NCBI GenBank assembly: GCA_022539475.1
Contig: VCMS01000059.1
Coordinates: 1-64,000 of the forward strand
Origin: Gracilaria domingensis
Taxonomy: Eukaryota > Rhodophyta > Florideophyceae > Gracilariales > Gracilariaceae
Length of the DNA stretch: 64,000 bases
Direction: 5' to 3'
This document shows positions 20,826-29,850 of this stretch, in pieces. Every line of letters begins with the position of its first letter. Positions within the stretch are counted from its first letter, which is position 1. The translations under genes were made by a program, and so were the position numbers. The notes under the pieces were generated by a model. The model was given only the letters and a program-made list of their open reading frames with translations, ran no database searches and had not been told where the DNA came from.

Positions 20826-21977
20826 CTACATTCCATCAGTTGTGTTATGAGGCGGCGCTGGCGCATGGTGATGAGCTGCAGCAGACGTGTGGGCAGTTCT
20901 TGAAGGGAGAGTGGAGGAGGAGGGACCAGGGAGAGAGGGGTGCGAGGAAGGGTGTACAGGGAGAGTGGAGGGGTGTTGCTGCTGTGTCGCAGCGGCAGAC
21001 GGCGACGATGCGTACGGAGGCGTTCTTCGTTGTCCAGCCACCATCATAAACAGATGCTCCAGTTGCTTTTTGAACGATTCATTCTGGCTTAACATTATCT
21101 CCAGCTTGCCTTCCAATTGCAGCTTCTCCGCCTCCACAGCTGCCAGTCGCTCCTCCAACTCCTTGACGTACGCACGGCGTCGCACGCGTGACACGGCGGC
21201 GGACTCACGGTTCATATCGAGTCGACGTTTATAACGCTGTTGCTTCTCGACCTCGGATTCGTCGCCAGCGCCTTTAGGCAGCGGCTGGTCACGGTCCGAG
21301 CTCCGTGGAGTGTCATCGGTGCGAAGTCTTTTCGCCGGCTGCTCGCCCCAGGAGGAGACGTCAGATTGACGTGTGATGAGCGGTGCATCTCGTTTCGGAC
21401 GCCTGCTCTCAGCAAAGGTTTCGGCCTCGCGTTGCGCGCGCAGACGCGCCTCTTCAACGGCCGAGCGAACCGGTTTGCGCTTGGGGCTGTAGCGGGTATG
21501 GGCAACCGAGGTGGACAACGCCAACGAAACAGGCGACGCGACAGACAGCGAAGGCGGGTTGTGCAGCAGCGACAAGTGAAGTGGAGTAGGCGTCTTGTGC
21601 GAAACGGCAGGCGGCGCAGGAGGAGCAGCCCCGGCGGCGGCGGCGGCGGCGGCAGCAGCAGCGGCGTGATGATGGGAAGAAGGTTGGGCGGAGAGCGAGT
21701 GGCGCTTGGAGGATGGGTCTGTGGCAAGGGGGGGTTGCGGATACACGGGGATGGGAGCGGCAGGATGGGCGGGAAGCGGATGCGAGAAGCGGGCGAGCGA
21801 CGGCTGGCTGGAGGCGACGATGGAATACAGATCGTCGTCAGGGACTGCGGCGGCGGCGGGAGCGGGAGCGGGGGCGGGCTGTGCAGCGGAGACCGGGCGC
21901 GGATGAGAGACCATCCATTGCTGCGGGTCTGACACGGGCGGCACAAAGTCGGCGTCGTCGAAGGGAAGGCCCTGCAT
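20826..21977 (-). CDS. bZIP transcription factor
   Basis: The basic region reads NRESAAVSRVRRRAYVKELE, matching the bZIP rule N-x7-R (NRESAAVSR), and is followed by a leucine zipper (ELEERLAAVEAEKLQLEGKLEIML) to about residue 305. I take the ATG at 21977 (MQGLPFDDADFVPP) as start, giving 383 residues; the frame stays open upstream to 22394, but that part is Pro/Arg low complexity encoded by a G-rich tract. The N-terminal half is Pro/Ala-rich with an alanine run (near 21640-21670) and likely serves in activation. The tail is Pro/Ser/His-rich. The protein would bind DNA as a dimer in the nucleus; target genes are unknown. Confidence 0.8.
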   Translation of the reverse strand: MQGLPFDDADFVPPVSDPQQWMVSHPRPVSAAQPAPAPAPAAAAVPDDDLYSIVASSQPSLARFSHPLPAHPAAPIPVYPQPPLATDPSSKRHSLSAQPSSHHHAAAAAAAAAAAGAAPPAPPAVSHKTPTPLHLSLLHNPPSLSVASPVSLALSTSVAHTRYSPKRKPVRSAVEEARLRAQREAETFAESRRPKRDAPLITRQSDVSSWGEQPAKRLRTDDTPRSSDRDQPLPKGAGDESEVEKQQRYKRRLDMNRESAAVSRVRRRAYVKELEERLAAVEAEKLQLEGKLEIMLSQNESFKKQLEHLFMMVAGQRRTPPYASSPSAAATQQQHPSTLPVHPSSHPSLPGPSSSTLPSRTAHTSAAAHHHAPAPPHNTTDGM

Positions 21978-22433
21978 GGCGGGAGGCGCGACCGAGCGGA
22001 AGGCGGGGCGGGCGACGGGGGGGGAGCGGGGGGCGGCGCTAACGGGGGGGGAGGAGGGGGGAGGGGGGAGAGGGAAGGGGGAGGGAGAGAGGGGGATTGG
22101 TGGGGGGGGGGGGGGGGAGCGCGCGCGGACAATTACACGCGGCGCATGGCGGCGGGTGACGAAGCGGGAGAAGTGCAGGACGCGCTCGACGAGCGCTGGC
22201 GGCGGGGTGCGGGAGCGAGGCGGCGCAGCGCGGCACGCGCGCGCGTCTTTTACCAGCGTGACGCAGCTTACATGCGGTTGGCGCATTGAGGAAATGCGCA
22301 CGCGCCTTTTCGGCACGCGCTGCTTACATGCGGCGCGACGCACCGTTGGCGGCGCACACGCGGCGGCGGGGGGGAGAGGACTCGCGCCGCTCAACCGGCG
22401 GCGCGCGCGTATTGAGGAAACAGCCGCCTTGTC
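21978..22433. promoter_or_regulatory. bZIP upstream region with long G-rich tract and CTTACATGC motifs
   Basis: 22,010-22,120 is an almost uninterrupted purine/G tract on the plus strand (runs of 7-15 G), able in principle to form quadruplex or triplex DNA. Upstream lie two cttacatgc motifs (22267, 22323) in GC-rich sequence. They are within 350 bp of the chosen bZIP start. Confidence 0.45.
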
Positions 22434-23274
22434 TCAATCCCGCCGCGCCTGCAGCTGTATGTTTGCGCTGGCGCGCTGGCCACCTGGCGGCGCGCCGCGC
22501 CGCCGCGCCGCCGGCTGCAGCCGCCACACGTCCACGGCGACGTCCACGCTCTCGCGCCGGTGGAACGCCAGTGTGCGCCCGATGTCGAAGCGCACCTGCG
22601 CCATCACCTGTCTCGCGCGCGGCTCGCAGATAAACAGCACCCACACGCACCCCCCCCCCTCCTCGTCGTCAGTGTCTGCCGCCTCTCGCGCCGCGTCCCA
22701 TTGGCTCCGCGTCGCCCGCGCTTCAACTTACCGAAGCTGTGGCGCCCCACTGCGCGAAGCGGCGCGCCAGATACGCGCGCGTGCTGCTCTTGTGCATGCT
22801 GTACACCGCGCCGTCGGCCAGCTGCAGCGCCCGGCGCACGAACGCCACGTCCACGCCCTTGCGCTTGGTGCCGAACGGCGCGTTGAGAAGCACCGTGTCG
22901 AAGCGCGGCGCGCGCGCCGCCGCCGCCGCCGTCGGCGCGCAGAAGTCGCCCACCACGTCGGCGCGCAGCAGGTCCACGCACGCGCGCAGCTGCATGTCGG
23001 CGACGTTCTGGCGCGCGACGGCCAGCGCGTTGGCGTCGATGTCCACGCCCAGCACGCCGCCGGCGCCCAGCAGCGCGGCGCCGATGGCCAGCATGCCCGT
23101 GCCGCAGCCGAGGTCGCACACGTACTTGCCGTCAATGTCGTCGAACGTCTGGTCGACCGTGTGCAGCAGTTGAGACGCGATGTGCGCCGACGTGCTGTAC
23201 TGCTCCAGCTCGGCGCATGTTGTCTCGAACGGACGCACTTGGCTCAACGCCTGCTCCAAGTCGCGCAGCCTCAT
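22434..23274 (-). CDS. METTL5: METTL5-like 18S rRNA N6-adenosine methyltransferase, two exons
   Basis: Exon 1 is 23274-22732 and exon 2 is 22607-22434. The protein starts MRLRDLEQ and has the family's leader (LEQYSTSAHIASQLL), the SAM-binding motif CDLGCGTGMLAIGA, acidic GVDID, and LLNAPFGTK where METTL5 has NPPF: the second position of the catalytic motif is Ala. After splicing, QVRFDIGRTLAFHRRESVDV joins in the right phase and at the distance expected for the family's C-terminal strand. In other eukaryotes METTL5 with TRMT112 modifies one adenosine of 18S rRNA. A ~25-residue Arg/Gly/Gln tail extends beyond the usual end. It shares a short upstream region with the rhomboid gene on the other strand. 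Confidence 0.85.
22608..22731 (-). other. Intron of METTL5-like gene (124 bp)
   Basis: Donor GTAAGT directly after the Ser codon at 22734-22732, acceptor ...GAGACAG at 22608. Phase 0. Joining restores continuous homology; without splicing the frame stops three codons into the intron. Confidence 0.8.
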
Positions 23275-23487
23275 CGCGCGCCGCTTTCGCACATCGGCGT
23301 GCGCTTCGCGTCGCCGCGCGCCTTCGCCCCTTTTTGTGTGCGGCGCATGCGCACGTGTGCGTGCTGTACACGTCGCGCCGGTAGACGCATCGCACCAAAT
23401 TGAGCTTCCGCGCTTCTTCTTCCGCGTTGCCGCCGAGCTCTGCAAACCCCCCCCCCCCGCGCTCACGCGCGTCGCCACTCCAGTCGC
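23275..23487. promoter_or_regulatory. Bidirectional promoter region METTL5 / rhomboid
   Basis: 213 bp between two divergent ATGs. It contains gcgcatgcgcacgtgtgcgt-like alternating GC/CA sequence (about 23341-23360) and a C-run near 23447-23457. No TATA box is evident. Confidence 0.5.
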
Positions 23488-24570
23488 ATGCCGCGATCAA
23501 ACATCGCCACGCTGCCGTCCAAGAACGCCAACATGCTGCACCTGCTCGGCAACCCGCCCTTCTTCACGCTGCTGGTCTTCGCAGTATGCATACTCATCTT
23601 TCTTCCGCCCATGTCGCGCGTCTCCACCGCCTCCGTCTGTCTCATTCCATCCCGTCTAGTCACTTCGCTGCAGCTCTATCGAATCTTCACCTATGCCTTC
23701 TTCCACGCTGGCTTCATTCACATTCTTTTCAACATGATCGCCTGGATCTTCTTGTCCAGAAGCTTTGAAAACACTGTTGGCTCGCTGGGTGCCATGTATG
23801 TCATATTCGTCTTGTTTGTTCCGCTTAGCGCCCTGCTTCAAACCTGCATGTCCTTCCTGCTGGACGCATTGGCTTCCACCCGCTTTCGATTTGATTGTAC
23901 CGTCGGCATATCTGGTGCGCTGTTCTCGCTGCTTGTTGTCAATGTGCATGTTTCCGGCGCCGCCTCCGTCAGTTTCTTTGGCTTCTTTGACATGCCTGCC
24001 AAATGGTATCCGTGGATTCTGGCTGTCTTATTACAGCTTCTTTCGCCGCAACTTAGCTTCCTGGGTCATCTAAACGGCATTTTGCTGGGCTACGCTCTCG
24101 TTCTTGGTTATCTTCGTGCGCTAACTCCCTCCGACCAAATGTTGTATCAATTTGAAGACAAACTTGGTCTCACTACTGTGCCGCGATGGAAATCAAACTC
24201 CTCAATTTTGGACATTTCATATGCATCGAGGGCCTTTCTCCCTCAGACTACCTCACCATCTTCTAATACATCGTCCTTCTTTGACCGTTGTCGCGAGTCA
24301 TGGACCCGTTTCTCCACATGGCTTACGGGTACCGCTTCATCGTCAGCCCCCCAGTCCTTTTCCGGCCAAGGACAGACACTAGGTGGCGGTGCTCCGTCTG
24401 CCGGTGCCGCACGAATACCGCCACACAGCAGACTGCTGCGGGAAGCTGCGCAGTCTGTATCTACCGAAGAAGCGACGACGAAAGACGACGCCAATGCTCC
24501 TGCGACTGCGGCAAACGAATCGGTTACTGGTGATTCTGAAGCAGAGTCACAGCCTAATGAAAACTCATAA
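23488..24570 (+). CDS. Rhomboid-family intramembrane serine protease (RHBDD1-like)
   Basis: 360 residues, ATG at 23488. Six or so hydrophobic segments fill residues 20-215. Catalytic Ser142 lies in TVGISGALFSLL (GxSG) and His194 in FLGHLNGILLGY, the rhomboid catalytic dyad; the upstream helix has FFHAGFIHILFNM with the usual His and Asn. The soluble C-terminal 140 residues are Ser/Thr/Ala-rich and acidic at the end, without a recognised UBA domain. Such enzymes cleave membrane proteins within the bilayer; the layout is closest to RHBDD1/RHBL4-type proteins of the ER, but mitochondrial or plastid placement cannot be excluded. Divergent from METTL5. Confidence 0.85.
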   Translation: MPRSNIATLPSKNANMLHLLGNPPFFTLLVFAVCILIFLPPMSRVSTASVCLIPSRLVTSLQLYRIFTYAFFHAGFIHILFNMIAWIFLSRSFENTVGSLGAMYVIFVLFVPLSALLQTCMSFLLDALASTRFRFDCTVGISGALFSLLVVNVHVSGAASVSFFGFFDMPAKWYPWILAVLLQLLSPQLSFLGHLNGILLGYALVLGYLRALTPSDQMLYQFEDKLGLTTVPRWKSNSSILDISYASRAFLPQTTSPSSNTSSFFDRCRESWTRFSTWLTGTASSSAPQSFSGQGQTLGGGAPSAGAARIPPHSRLLREAAQSVSTEEATTKDDANAPATAANESVTGDSEAESQPNENS

Positions 24571-25075
24571 CCCCAACTGCACTAATCTACACAAACTGTC
24601 AAGTCTCTTTACATTACGCCTGTTTTCAATCAATGGATAACACAGCTTCTATTCATTACGGTCAAACGCTTTTTCGTCCCAACTACTGCCTTAACGCTTG
24701 CATTGTCAGCAAACCCATCGACATGTTACATGTAGCTGTCTTTGTCAAATTCAATGCTGAGGTGGTCTTCGACGCTTTCAAGCGTTACGTTTAGACTCCC
24801 AGCAGGAACATCATCTTTCACACCTGCTTCGGACCACTCACGCAAAACACCTCGCTTCGGCTTTCGTCACTTGTTCTCCCCCCTAAACGTTAACTCTGTG
24901 AACCGCCAAGAAGATTTTGTGTGCGACGATATTACAGAGTTACGATGCTGACTGCTCGTTTCTCTTCTATTGAGCGAGCTCAATATTTGGTGCTTCGGGT
25001 ATGGGCTCACGGTGTTATCGCCACAATATGTGCAACGTATACATATAAGCAGTTTGGTGCGCGGGTTGATCAATC
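24571..25075. other. Convergent spacer, no gene seen
   Basis: 3' flanks of the rhomboid gene (plus) and the cytochrome b5 gene (minus). Nothing recognisable. Confidence 0.5.
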
Positions 25076-25649
25076 TCATCGGTTTCCTTGTGAAGCCCAT
25101 CCGATAGCATAGCGCCGAAAGATAATTGCGGAAACTATTATTCCCGCGCTTACTGCCCCAACCACGCCGACTTGTCGAAGAGAACGGGCCTTTTCATTAA
25201 TCCATTCTCGTAGTATTTCAGCATTCTCAAAGCTGGTTCCGGTTAGCTTTCCTGACCCGTTTACGGTGCTTCTAGAAATGCGCAATTCTTCATCAGTTGC
25301 CGGCCGTAATGTTCCAATGACTAAATGGTCGAGTTGAGACCTTGCATCGCTTGAGTGCCCTACGTCCTCGAATTCTCGCGTGGCGTCCCTCCCTGACGAA
25401 TAGAAACAAAAAGAACGGTTAGAATGTTTCATTGATCAACTGTCCGACATCATGTACCCCAGTCTCGGATATGCTGCTGCTAAACTCACCAGCCAGGTCC
25501 AGGAGAACATCATCTCCACCAGGGTGCTCGTTCAACCACGAGGTTATGTCAAGCACTTTTCCCCCCACAATCAGCCATGCATCGTTTGGAGACGTATGTT
25601 TCGCTACTTCTATAGAACTGTGTGCTGGTAGGTCTTCAGTTGAACGCAT
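25076..25649 (-). CDS. Cytochrome b5, tail-anchored, two exons
   Basis: Exon 1 (25649-25490) and exon 2 (25392-25076) encode about 158 residues. Exon 1 has the first haem-ligand motif, LNEHPGGDD; exon 2 has the second, FEDVGHSSDAR. Splicing joins DLAG to RDATREFED exactly as in the family. The C-terminus has a hydrophobic helix (VGVVGAVSAGIIVSAII) followed by basic residues, as in ER or outer-mitochondrial tail-anchored b5. It passes electrons to desaturases, hydroxylases and P450s. The linker between domain and anchor is longer than usual. Confidence 0.9.
25393..25489 (-). other. Intron of cytochrome b5 gene (97 bp)
   Basis: Donor GTGAGT, a ttctttttgtttctattc pyrimidine tract and acceptor CAG at 25395-25393. 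It falls after the first base of a Gly codon (phase 1). Confidence 0.9.
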
Positions 25650-26959
25650 CTCACTTTCTGTAGCACGTTTACCCGCGACACAATTAATCCGACTCGCTAC
25701 GCAGAATACCTGGGGCTCGTTTTCCTGAGAAAGACCTATTTCGATCTAACGGTGCAGGGTAAAGAGCAAGTTTCTTCTGTTGAGGTGAAGTGGCCGTGAG
25801 GCCGAAGAGGGCTACGCTAACGTCGTGGGGCTCCTACTACATCTGCACAGGTTCTTTTCTAAAATGTTTAGAAATTTATAGCCGAATTAGTGCTTTTCAT
25901 TCAAAAGCCTCACATACTACACAAATCTATTCCCCAATCTCTCCGTTTGGACGCGAAATTTTCGCGCTCTTGGGCAGCTGTTTTCAGATTCTCAAGCTCT
26001 CCCTCTGTTTATGGAACTGTGAATCAAAACAGGACTACAAACAATATCACATCATACATCATGGATATGCAACGTATTGTGCCCTGACATGGATAGCAGA
26101 GTGGAGGATAAAGCATTTCTAAAATTCTCTCTCTTTCCATTCGTAGCTCTCTTGTCTGGTAAACTATCACTGGTCACTCACCAGTATTACTGGGGTGAGT
26201 GAGTGAACAATATTTCTCCTCGTCGAGCACCAACTATTCTGTGATCGTTACATTTAAAAGTAGGAATTAAACTATTGTGTTGTAGAATATGCGTTTCCAA
26301 CTTTGCCAGTGAATGCAGAATGAAGTCCTGTTGTGACTGGTTGCTTAAAAATTGGACCCAAGCTTTGCGACGAACACTTTCTTAAGTTAAAATTGGCTCT
26401 TATTGTGGCTGTTTGAAGTATAGCCTCAAATGGTGCACCAAGTTCAGTTCTTCAACAGAGAGCCAGAAAAGTTATGGTCCACACTTCTTTTTACTGGACT
26501 TCAGTGTGAGGCAAAGTTTGAAACTGCACACACCTCGGCACTCGAGAATAGCAACACAACTCTCAAAAACTTACCCTGCTATGCGATCTTGATCGTAAGA
26601 GTCTCTGGGTTTTAAGAAAAACAAGGTCAGAACTGTACAAGAACTTGTCATTCACAGTATTTGACATATATGACATACGTTTGGAACATCTCCAAGCTAG
26701 ACCTGAGAAAAGACAAAATTGTTCGTCGCCTTAAAAGCACCCCATGCCAGTCTTACAATCTGTATGGTCTCTTATGTGCCCAGTAGCCGTGCACCTGGGG
26801 CGCAAGGGTTCTTTCCCAGGCGCTGAGGTGGTCAAAATTTCGGGGACGGAAGAGTTGGTCCTCATCGAAAAAAGGAGAAGAATCTGATCAACGTATCATA
26901 CATGCACATGGTTTTGATATTTGTATATAACAGGAGAACACAGGGACCACAATGGAGTA
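25650..26959. other. AT-rich spacer, no gene seen
   Basis: 1.3 kb without a supported reading frame. Left part is upstream of cytochrome b5, right part downstream of the quinone oxidoreductase (both minus). Confidence 0.5.
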
Positions 26960-28039
26960 CTATTGACTCACTCTGACCACCACTTTTCCAATGTTCTTGT
27001 CATCTTGGACATACTCAAAAGCATCGGCAGCGGAACACAGACCGTCGAATTCTTTATCGACAATTGGACGTAGTTTCCCACCCCCACGAAACATTTCTCC
27101 AAATCGATTCATGAACGCTGCAGTCATCTCCGAGCGATAATCAAGGGTTCTACTTCTCATTGTCGTGCCTTGAATGTTCAGACGTTTCATTACAATACCA
27201 GCAAGGTTGATGTCAGGATGTCTTGCGCCAGATAACAAGCCGTACATAACCCATCGTCCATCCTTTCGCAGTGATCGCTGGTTCGCTCTGAACTGTGCCG
27301 CTCCGACGCAATCAATGACGAGATCGACCCCTCGGCCATCAGTGCATTTCAACACAATGTCAGATATGTTCTCCTGTTTATAATTTATCGTGTGGCGAGC
27401 CCCCAGTTTCTCGCAGAAATCGAGCTTTTCTCTTGTTCCAGCAGAAGCAATTACGGTCACATTATTGATAGTGGAAGCAAGCTGAATAGCACTTGTTCCA
27501 ACGCCACTTCCTGCCGCGTTGATTAGAACTGTTTCGTTTTCAGAGAGCTTTCCTATTTGAAACAAGACGTGATAAGCGGCTAGAAATGCCTCGGGAATAG
27601 CTGCCAGTTGTTCAGAAGACCAACGAATTGATATATCTGGAGGGAAGTCAAGTACTGTTGACTTCGGCACTACAGCGTATTCGGCAAAAGCACCACCAGT
27701 TACCAAAGCGCACACCTCCTTTCCGTCCTCAGTTCGACCCGCAAGTTCAAGTCCAAGAATGTCCGTAGTCCCAGGAGGAGGTGGATAATTGCCTGCAATT
27801 TGCATCAAGTCTGCGCGGTTTACGCCAACTGCCGTGACCTTTAAGAGGTGTTCGTCAGGTTTCGGCGTGGGGATCGGGACTCTCACCATTTTGACGCCCG
27901 CCGAACTACCCGAATAGTCGGCGACTATAGCGTTCATCATAGCAGATGGACTGCGACTGGTATCTTCTGTACAAATTAAACGACGGGTGCAACTTCTAGG
28001 CAGGCACTTTGCGAGAGAGCGCCAACGAGTAGGCAGCAT
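26960..28039 (-). CDS. NADPH:quinone oxidoreductase, PIG3/TP53I3-like (MDR family)
   Basis: 359 residues with a basic, Arg-rich N-terminal extension of about 34 residues before MNAIVADY, typical of a mitochondrial or plastid leader. The catalytic domain has the MDR pattern: VGVNRADLMQIAGNYPPPPG (the quinone oxidoreductase signature, with PPPPG as in PIG3), a nucleotide-binding AAGSGVGTSAIQLA, GARHTINY, and VDLVIDCVG. No zinc ligands are present, as expected for this subgroup. It reduces quinones with NADPH, usually by one electron, and guards against reactive carbonyls and oxidants. It is complete and without introns. Confidence 0.9.
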   Translation of the reverse strand: MLPTRWRSLAKCLPRSCTRRLICTEDTSRSPSAMMNAIVADYSGSSAGVKMVRVPIPTPKPDEHLLKVTAVGVNRADLMQIAGNYPPPPGTTDILGLELAGRTEDGKEVCALVTGGAFAEYAVVPKSTVLDFPPDISIRWSSEQLAAIPEAFLAAYHVLFQIGKLSENETVLINAAGSGVGTSAIQLASTINNVTVIASAGTREKLDFCEKLGARHTINYKQENISDIVLKCTDGRGVDLVIDCVGAAQFRANQRSLRKDGRWVMYGLLSGARHPDINLAGIVMKRLNIQGTTMRSRTLDYRSEMTAAFMNRFGEMFRGGGKLRPIVDKEFDGLCSAADAFEYVQDDKNIGKVVVRVSQ

Positions 28040-28596
28040 TCCAAGTTGAGATTAGCCAATTTGGAAACCGTTGTAACGCATCCAGGTTCGTTTTAAGATT
28101 GCAGAGCGAGGCGCGAAATCTGTTAGCAAGTCAGCTGTATTCATGGACGTTGACGTCTCCACCGAAAGTCTGGTTGGGGAGGAATGGAATCAATCAAGAA
28201 GTGCTCTTTGGAGAGTGGGTCGGTTTTTTTTGTGCGTCGAAGGTCATTTGAAATGACCTTCAACGCACAAATATGATAAAACCTGACTTACTCTGAAGAC
28301 TCATTTCCATTCAAAAAAGTTGTCCACTGCTCATTGAGATCTCTTCTGAAGATTTCATTCCTATATCGTTTCTTGCCCGCTCGCTCTCTGGTATCCTACT
28401 TCTCAGAAGATTCGCTAACTTCGCCCCCAACGAATCTGGATCGTTCAGCGGGATTCGGTCAAAGGGTCCCATTGCTGCGATCTCAAACTACCAGAGGAGT
28501 ACCCACCAACGCGAGCACCATTACTTTCAACAAAAATCCTTAGTGCCTTTACCCAAGAGGATACCTACTTTCCGCTGTACTGGACAGAGTTTACGC
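28040..28596. promoter_or_regulatory. Divergent promoter region with a 39-bp near-perfect palindrome
   Basis: Between the quinone oxidoreductase (minus) and COX19 (plus). Arms 28231-28249 and 28251-28269 (tgtgcgtcgaaggtcattt and its complement, one mismatch) surround a single base. A reading frame open through 28334-28543 has no known domain. Confidence 0.6.
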
Positions 28597-28965
28597 ATGA
28601 CTACATCAACCTCGTTATCTGGCGCGAAGTTGGCCCCAAAACCACCTGCAAAAGGCAGTTTTCCTCTAGATCACTTTGCCGAATGCAAGCCGTTTGCTAT
28701 CGCATACAAGCAGTGCCTGGATTCGAACGATCGGGTGACGAGTAAATGTAGGAAGGAAGCACGCGCATATCTTGAATGTCGAATGGAGAGAGGTCTAATG
28801 GCTCAAGAATGCTGGGAAAAACTTGGACTTAGTCAGGATGAATTCAATTCACTCGATGAAGGTGCGCGACAAGATCGCAAAGACGAAGGGGAAGGATTTG
28901 TGGCGGGTTCACGTCTCGCAAAGAGAAGGAAAGAGCGAAATTTTCAAGGCGCTGACAAAGACTAG
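28597..28965 (+). CDS. COX19: COX19, twin CX9C cytochrome c oxidase assembly factor
   Basis: ATG at 28597 gives 122 residues; an upstream extension would need a GTG. The sequence KGSFPLDHFAEC leads into the first CX9C (CKPFAIAYKQC) and the second, CRKEARAYLEC, then CRMERGLMAQECW, all as in COX19. These cysteines form two disulfides in the intermembrane space after import by Mia40, and the protein helps copper delivery to cytochrome c oxidase. The tail is longer and more charged than in yeast or human, ending in a KRRKERN stretch. Converges with the BAR gene. Confidence 0.92.
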   Translation: MTTSTSLSGAKLAPKPPAKGSFPLDHFAECKPFAIAYKQCLDSNDRVTSKCRKEARAYLECRMERGLMAQECWEKLGLSQDEFNSLDEGARQDRKDEGEGFVAGSRLAKRRKERNFQGADKD

Positions 28966-29112
28966 ACGACAAGCGAACTCGAAAACATGTATTACAACTA
29001 CTTGATCATCATATTCGAACGACTTGCGTTGCTATGATACATACTATGTGACCTTGTTGAGAAACAAGGAAGGAGGGAAGCAAGAAAGCAAGGAGTATCA
29101 AGATGCATTACA

Positions 29113-29850
29113 TTATTTCGCGGTAGAAGGAGACGGGGGTGTCTGAGCGATAGTGGCGTCTTGCAGAATGCTGTCAGCATGTTCTGCGGCGTAAGACATG
29201 GCAGGACCAAAGTGTTTTCCGAGGATATCGAGCACTGCCTTCTGATAAATCCAATAGGCAGCGTAAGAAGCGCGGAACATCAAGCTCGCCTTCTCGTACG
29301 TAATCTTCATTCGATGAATGATACCCTCCAGCAACGAATTATACTTGGCCTTTGCGTCTTCCAACTTGCTCATGTTGCGTGATTGCTTATCATTGTCAGA
29401 CTCCTTCTTACCAAGCTTCTCAACCTTTGCCTGATACATTGCGTAATCCTTCCGAGCCGTCTCTAGTTTAGGATAGTCCGCTGACAAAGACTTTATCTCG
29501 GTGAGATAAGCGCCAACCATTCGCTCTAGCGCACGCATTTTCGAGTTGGGTTCAGTGATGCCTTCCAGATCTTTTGGGACGCTATCGACAACTTGATCGA
29601 CAGTTGTCTTGAACAGTTCACGAGTTTCATCGTCCTTCGGATACAAGCTATGCATCGTGGTAGAGAACTTCCCAGCGTCTGTCGCGGCCTTCTTATACGC
29701 TTTCTGTGCACCGTCGATTTCATTCACGGCAGTCTGCAATGACTTCTGAACGTTCTCCAGATTGGTTCGAAGCGTTTCGAACTCGGCGTTTACTGGTTCG
29801 TGCTTGGCGGCGGAGTGACCGACGGTACTACGTTTGAGTGCGTGAAGCAT
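29113..29850 (-). CDS. BAR-domain protein
   Basis: 245 residues, almost all helical and rich in Lys and Glu, in the pattern of a BAR domain: long amphipathic helices (ETLRTNLENVQKSLQTAVNEI; YQAKVEKLGKKESDNDKQSR; SKLEDAKAKYNSLLEGIIHRM) and a final hydrophobic helix (FRASYAAYWIYQKAVLDIL). The KLEDAKAKYNSL segment is especially typical of amphiphysin/Rvs-type BARs. It would dimerise into a curved module on membranes during endocytosis or trafficking. No SH3 or other domain is attached. Starts at ATG 29850. Confidence 0.75.
   Translation of the reverse strand: MLHALKRSTVGHSAAKHEPVNAEFETLRTNLENVQKSLQTAVNEIDGAQKAYKKAATDAGKFSTTMHSLYPKDDETRELFKTTVDQVVDSVPKDLEGITEPNSKMRALERMVGAYLTEIKSLSADYPKLETARKDYAMYQAKVEKLGKKESDNDKQSRNMSKLEDAKAKYNSLLEGIIHRMKITYEKASLMFRASYAAYWIYQKAVLDILGKHFGPAMSYAAEHADSILQDATIAQTPPSPSTAK

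Noticed and set aside
20887-23173. Long Arg/Gly/Ala frames on the strand opposite bZIP and METTL5
   Set aside because: They are antisense shadows of real genes in GC-rich DNA, with no domain.
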